NCBI GenBank assembly: GCA_000437675.1
Contig: FR901716.1
Location: 1 to 9,581 of the forward strand
Length of the DNA: 9,581 nucleotides
Source: Prevotella sp. CAG:891
GTDB taxonomy: Bacteria; Bacteroidota; Bacteroidia; Bacteroidales; Bacteroidaceae
Direction of reading: 5' to 3'
Positions 6,365 to 9,581 of the stretch are shown piece after piece. A model generated the notes under the pieces. It saw nothing but the letters and a program-made list of their open reading frames with translations, was not told the origin of the DNA and searched no databases. The stretch's first letter is position 1. Every line of letters begins with the position of its first letter. A program made the translations under genes and the position numbers.

Positions 6365-7351
6365 ATGATCAATAGAGAACTGATAAGGCTGAAAGTGGTT
6401 CAGCTCGTTTATGCGTATTATCAGAATGACGGCAAAACGTTCGACGTGGCAGAAAAGGAATTGACTTTTTCCTTGCAAAAAGCTTACGAACTCTACGAAT
6501 ACCTGCTTTCGGTATTGGTAAGCTTGAAAAAACACGCCGAGCGTAAAAATGCTGTGCGCGTGGCACGCGAAAAAAGAACCGGAAGCCATATCTCTGGGGT
6601 TACACCCGATAAGGCTTTTGCTGAAAATAAATTCCTGTGCCAACTCGAAATTAACAAAGAGTTGATCGATTATATCGAAAACCGTAAAGGCACATGGGAC
6701 GAAGAAGACGCTTTCATCAAAAAATTGTATGCCCGTATTATCGAAAGCGATATTTTCCAGATGTACATGTTCAAAGAGGACTTTTCGTACGAAGCCGAAC
6801 GCGAACTCATTCGTAAAATATACAAAACCTTTATTTGCGAAAACGAGGAAATCGATTCTATCATCGAAGAGCATTCACTCTATTGGAACGATGACAAAAT
6901 GGTGGTCGACTCTTTCGTACTGAAAACCATTAAGCGCTTCAGCGAGGAAAGCACTGCCAAACAATCGCTGCTGCCGCTCTATGCCGCTGAGGAAGATAAG
7001 GATTTTGCAAGCAGACTCTTCATCTCTACACTCGAACGCGGACCGGAATTGCGCGACATCATCCGTTCGTCAACCAAAAACTGGGAATTTAACCGCTTGG
7101 CATTCATGGATGTTATCATCATGCAAATCGCCCTGGCTGAAATCCTGACTTTCGACTCTATTCCGCTCAATGTCACCTTCAACGAATACCTCGACATTGC
7201 TAAGGTGTACAGCACACCACGCAGTTCGTCGTATATCAATGGTATGCTGGACAACATTGTCAGAAAACTGGCCAAAGAAGGTCGTACATCGAAAGTGCGC
7301 GAAATGAAGCCGAAACGCTTGTTTAACAATGGCGACGAAGTCAAAGCATGA
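6365..7351 (+). CDS. nusB: Transcription antitermination factor NusB
   Basis: NusB binds boxA RNA with NusE (S10) and promotes antitermination, chiefly of rRNA operons. The product is 328 residues, far longer than the 139 of E. coli NusB, but this is the usual Bacteroidetes form. The long N-terminal region opens MINRELIRLKVVQLVYAYYQ and is mostly charged helix. The recognisable NusB fold is C-terminal, from about 237 to 310: KNWEFNRLAFMDVIIMQIALAEIL, then SIPLNVTFNEYLDIAKVYS and SYINGMLDNIVRKL. I chose the ATG at 6365 over an in-frame ATG at 6305 because the earlier one lies upstream of the predicted transcription start, inside the repeat-derived hairpin, and would add 20 unrelated residues. 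yajC begins 42 bases after the stop with no promoter or terminator between, so the two are probably co-transcribed. Confidence 0.95.
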   Translation: MINRELIRLKVVQLVYAYYQNDGKTFDVAEKELTFSLQKAYELYEYLLSVLVSLKKHAERKNAVRVAREKRTGSHISGVTPDKAFAENKFLCQLEINKELIDYIENRKGTWDEEDAFIKKLYARIIESDIFQMYMFKEDFSYEAERELIRKIYKTFICENEEIDSIIEEHSLYWNDDKMVVDSFVLKTIKRFSEESTAKQSLLPLYAAEEDKDFASRLFISTLERGPELRDIIRSSTKNWEFNRLAFMDVIIMQIALAEILTFDSIPLNVTFNEYLDIAKVYSTPRSSSYINGMLDNIVRKLAKEGRTSKVREMKPKRLFNNGDEVKA

Positions 7352-7393
7352 TTCCAGACCCATTAAAGCAATTATTTTAACCCTATTATAAGC

Positions 7394-7699
7394 ATGAATA
7401 CTCTTTTATTACAAGCTGCGCAACAACAAGGCGGAGGTTTGCAAATGATTATTATGATGGTGGTGCTCTTTGCCATCGTTTATTTCTTCATGATTCGTCC
7501 GCAAAACAAACGCCAAAAAGAAATACAGAAGTTCCGCAATGCACTCACCGTGGGACAGAGTGTGATTACCATCGGCGGTATTCACGGTGTCGTTAAGCAA
7601 ATCAACGAGGAAGACAACACCATTACCCTTGAAGTGGCTTCGGGGGTGAAAATCGTTTTTGCTAAGGATGCCATCAATCCTGTGAACGAAAAAAAATAA
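7394..7699 (+). CDS. yajC: Preprotein translocase accessory subunit YajC
   Basis: YajC is a small inner-membrane protein that associates with SecDF next to the SecYEG channel; it is accessory and its exact role is debated. The 101-residue product has one membrane helix at about 16-34 (LQMIIMMVVLFAIVYFFMI). This is followed at once by the hallmark RPQNKRQKE and then a small cytoplasmic beta domain with VGQSVITIGGIHGVVKQI and VKIVFAKDAI. Length and order are typical. The short region before the helix, rich in Gln and Gly, is also usual. It is second in a nusB-yajC unit and is followed by a strong terminator at 7719-7774. secDF is not in this window. Confidence 0.97.
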   Translation: MNTLLLQAAQQQGGGLQMIIMMVVLFAIVYFFMIRPQNKRQKEIQKFRNALTVGQSVITIGGIHGVVKQINEEDNTITLEVASGVKIVFAKDAINPVNEKK

Positions 7700-7718
7700 G
7701 CTGATTTTTACTCACTAA

Positions 7719-7774
7719 CCCCGGCACGGTTTGTCTGTCTGACAGCAGAAAGGCAAACCGTACGGGGATTTTTT
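7719..7774 (+). terminator. Intrinsic terminator after yajC
   Basis: CCCCG (7719-7723) and ACGGTTTG (7726-7733) pair with CAAACCGT (7754-7761) and CGGGG (7763-7767), with a small asymmetric bulge, followed by six T residues (7769-7774). The 20-base loop holds a minor palindrome, CTGTCTGACAG. This is a strong plus-strand terminator, yet only 14 bases separate it from the ATG of the next gene. Confidence 0.88.
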
Positions 7775-7788
7775 GTTATTATGCGCGT

Positions 7789-8784
7789 ATGAGTCTGCCC
7801 CCTTTTGTCAGGTATTGTTTATCGAAAATTTGGAATAAACAGTTCCTGATTTTTCTGTTTTTTCTGGCACTCTCGTCGGTGTTCTGGATTTTCCAAACAC
7901 TGAACGAAACTTACGAGGAAGACTTTCAGGTTCCCCTCGAACTGCGCAATGTGCCAAGCAACGTGGTGATTACCACTGACCTGCCCGAAAACCTGCACAT
8001 TCTGCTGCGCGACAAAGGAAGCCAGCTGTTGGCTTACCGCTATACACGGCAGTTCAAACCTGTGGTGGTTGACTACAACACTTACTCGAATCCGTCGGGA
8101 CATGTGTCGATTTTAGGCAACGAACTGCAACGGCAAATTGCAGCACAACTTTTACCCGGTACGCAAATGCTGGGACTGAAACCCGATACGCTCGACTTTT
8201 ACTACAACTTCGGCCAATTCAAACGGGTGCCTATCAGGCCGTTGGGCGAAGTGCGCGCCGGAAGACTCTACTCGCTGGCCAAAACGGTGTACAGCGAAGA
8301 TTCGGTAACGGTGTATGCCTCGCGCGAACAGCTCGACACCATCACGGCGGCCTATCTGCAACCTTTCAACCTGCGCAACCTGACCGATACGACTCATGTG
8401 AAAAGTAACTTTGTCAAAGTGAAGGGTGCCAAATTCGTTCCTGCGCAAATCGGGGTGACCTTCTGCATTGACCGTTTGGTTGAAAAAACCATACAAGTGC
8501 CGGTGCAGCAGGTAAACTTCCCGGCATCAAAACAGTTGCGCACTTTCCCGGCTACCGTAAAGGTGACGTTCCAGGTGGGTATGGGACTATATCGAAAAAT
8601 CACAAGCGAAAACTTTGTTCTCGTGGTAAACTATGAGGATTTGCTGAAAAACAAATCGACTTATTGCCACTTGTCACTCAAAACCATTCCTGAAGGGGTG
8701 AGCCATGTGCGCATCAGCCCGCAGGATGTGGAATATGTTATCGAAGAAATTCCTGATTATGAGCAACAACCCGAAAACGACTGA
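7789..8784 (+). CDS. YbbR-like (CdaR-type) membrane-anchored protein
   Basis: This 331-residue protein has one N-terminal membrane helix at about 18-37 (QFLIFLFFLALSSVFWIFQT) and a long extracytoplasmic region of beta-rich YbbR-type modules. The repeats are recognisable by segments such as EEDFQVPLELRNVPSNVVITTDLPENLHILLRDKG and EKTIQVPVQQVNFP, the short strand-turn patterns seen in YbbR proteins. In Firmicutes the related CdaR modulates the c-di-AMP cyclase CdaA. Here no cyclase gene is adjacent, so that role is not implied. Placement between yajC and coaE is the common Bacteroidales arrangement. The ATG at 7789 is the only start giving a basic N-terminus before the helix. The start of coaE overlaps its last 26 bases, which suggests coupled translation. 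The assignment rests on pattern and context more than on catalytic residues, since the family has none. Confidence 0.85.
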   Translation: MSLPPFVRYCLSKIWNKQFLIFLFFLALSSVFWIFQTLNETYEEDFQVPLELRNVPSNVVITTDLPENLHILLRDKGSQLLAYRYTRQFKPVVVDYNTYSNPSGHVSILGNELQRQIAAQLLPGTQMLGLKPDTLDFYYNFGQFKRVPIRPLGEVRAGRLYSLAKTVYSEDSVTVYASREQLDTITAAYLQPFNLRNLTDTTHVKSNFVKVKGAKFVPAQIGVTFCIDRLVEKTIQVPVQQVNFPASKQLRTFPATVKVTFQVGMGLYRKITSENFVLVVNYEDLLKNKSTYCHLSLKTIPEGVSHVRISPQDVEYVIEEIPDYEQQPEND

Positions 8785-9496
8785 TAGCCATTGCCTTGAA
8801 ACTGCCGACACGAACGGGCTGCCTGAAGTTGACTACCCTGCTCCACCTCAAGGCATTTGCTGCATTGGCATTACGGGGGGTATCGGCAGCGGAAAAAGCT
8901 ACATTTGCGCCCAACTCGAAGCGGCTGGACATCAGGTGTTCTACTGCGATGATGAAGCCAAAAAAATTATCCGCACTGACCCCGTCGTACGTCAGCAACT
9001 CACTGACATTGTGGGGCCTGCACTTTACGACCATGAGGGACATTTGGTAAAATCGGTATTGGCGGCCTACCTTTGTCAGGGGCGAAGTCATGCCCAGCGC
9101 ATCGACAGGGTGGTACATCCGCGGGTGGCGCAGGCCTTTGCCAACCGGGCGCAGGCGCTTGCTGCTGAGGCTGTTTCTAAACCCTTAGCAGATGGTGCGT
9201 GTTTGTCGCAACCATTCAATGCTCATGCCGGAAGCCCCGTTGCCATCGACGTTGAAACGCTCCGAAAACTTCCTACCTCGCACACTTTATTCATGGAGTG
9301 CGCCTTGCTTTTCGAAGCATCATTCGACCGTTTGGTGCATCATTCGGTGCTGGTTCATGTTTCAACGGAAACGCAAACGGCTCGGCTGATGGCGCGCGAT
9401 GGTATCAGTCGCGCCAAAGCTAAAGAGTGGATGAGCTTGCAACTGAGCGAAACGGATAAGATGGCTCGTGCCAATGCTTACATCTGCAACGAGTAA
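8759..9496 (+). CDS. coaE: Dephospho-CoA kinase, short C-terminus
   Basis: CoaE phosphorylates the ribose 3'-hydroxyl of dephospho-CoA with ATP, the last step of CoA synthesis in the cytoplasm. The 245-residue product has a P-loop GGIGSGKS at 40-47, a likely catalytic acid D64 in FYCDDEAKK, the conserved HPRV at 120-123, MECALLFEASFD at about 179-190, and a lid region with ARDGISRAKA. Three things are unusual. About 35 residues precede the kinase core, and no closer ATG exists. Roughly 35 extra residues (about 138-173) sit between HPRV and MECALLFEA. The protein stops at AYICNE, where most family members continue with N-x-G and some 20 more residues. I chose the ATG at 8759, overlapping the previous gene by 26 bases, over an ATG at 8705 deep inside that gene. 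Family assignment is secure; whether the shortened end affects activity is open. Confidence 0.93.
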   Translation: MSNNPKTTDSHCLETADTNGLPEVDYPAPPQGICCIGITGGIGSGKSYICAQLEAAGHQVFYCDDEAKKIIRTDPVVRQQLTDIVGPALYDHEGHLVKSVLAAYLCQGRSHAQRIDRVVHPRVAQAFANRAQALAAEAVSKPLADGACLSQPFNAHAGSPVAIDVETLRKLPTSHTLFMECALLFEASFDRLVHHSVLVHVSTETQTARLMARDGISRAKAKEWMSLQLSETDKMARANAYICNE

Positions 9497-9504
9497 ATTG
9501 CTAC

Positions 9505-9550
9505 GCTGCGGCAAAAACAGACATTACCTATTCTTGACGCAGCCTTTTTT
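9505..9550 (+). terminator. Intrinsic terminator after coaE
   Basis: GCTGCGgCAA (9505-9514) pairs with TTGaCGCAGC (9534-9543) with one mismatch and a 19-base loop, followed by six T residues (9545-9550). It starts eight bases after the coaE stop and should end the YbbR-coaE transcript. Confidence 0.8.
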
Positions 9551-9581
9551 GTAGCTATGGGCATGCCCAAGTTAGGCGGCA
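9551..9581. repeat. Partial copy of the dispersed repeat at the window edge
   Basis: GCCCAAGTTAGGCGGCA at 9565-9581 is identical to the core of the third unit of the 85-bp array (6255-6271). The six bases GTAGCT at 9551-9556 also occur at 6033-6038, where the array's left partial copy begins. The copy is cut by the end of the window, so whether a full array follows is unknown. Confidence 0.75.

Noticed and set aside
6068..6368. Three short forward ORFs of 62-71 codons over the 85-bp repeats
   Set aside because: They are the same repeat read in shifting frames and have no independent start context; the last one runs through the nusB promoter and start.

Overview
The window is ordinary chromosomal DNA from a member of the Bacteroidales, most likely a Prevotella-like lineage. 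Three things point there. The run nusB, yajC, YbbR-like gene, coaE is a gene order familiar from Bacteroides and Prevotella. NusB carries the long N-terminal region typical of Bacteroidetes. Several genes are preceded by the Bacteroidetes-type -7 promoter element TAnnTTTG instead of a classical sigma70 -10 box. The exact genus cannot be fixed from the sequence.

Layout. Positions 1-470 hold no recognisable known gene. They do contain what looks like a complete miniature transcription unit on the + strand: a -7 element at 111-118, two tiny overlapping ORFs at 173-336, and a strong hairpin terminator at 337-382 shared with the convergent yfcE gene. A YfcE-type metallophosphoesterase (471-1043, -) is divergent from clpB (1466-4066, +) across a 422-bp spacer with two dyad symmetries. 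A bidirectional terminator (4128-4179) closes clpB. An AraC-family regulator (4331-5242) and uridine kinase (5411-6028) follow, each probably transcribed on its own.

Between udk and nusB lies an array of 85-bp near-identical tandem repeats (about 6033-6327), each with nested inverted repeats. Its degraded last copy merges into a clear nusB promoter. The second half is nusB-yajC (6365-7699), a strong terminator, then the YbbR-like gene and coaE with overlapping reading frames (7789-9496) and another terminator. The window ends inside a second, partial copy of the same repeat core, so the repeat is dispersed as well as tandem.

Most genes are housekeeping: protein disaggregation (ClpB), pyrimidine salvage (Udk), transcription antitermination (NusB), Sec-translocon accessory (YajC), envelope-associated YbbR protein and the last step of CoA synthesis (CoaE). 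The less ordinary items are the 85-bp repeat family, the orphan small transcription unit at the left, the dyad upstream of clpB, the terminator only 14 bases ahead of the YbbR-like gene, and a coaE that ends earlier than its family normally does. No CRISPR array, transposase, tRNA, rRNA or defence gene was seen.
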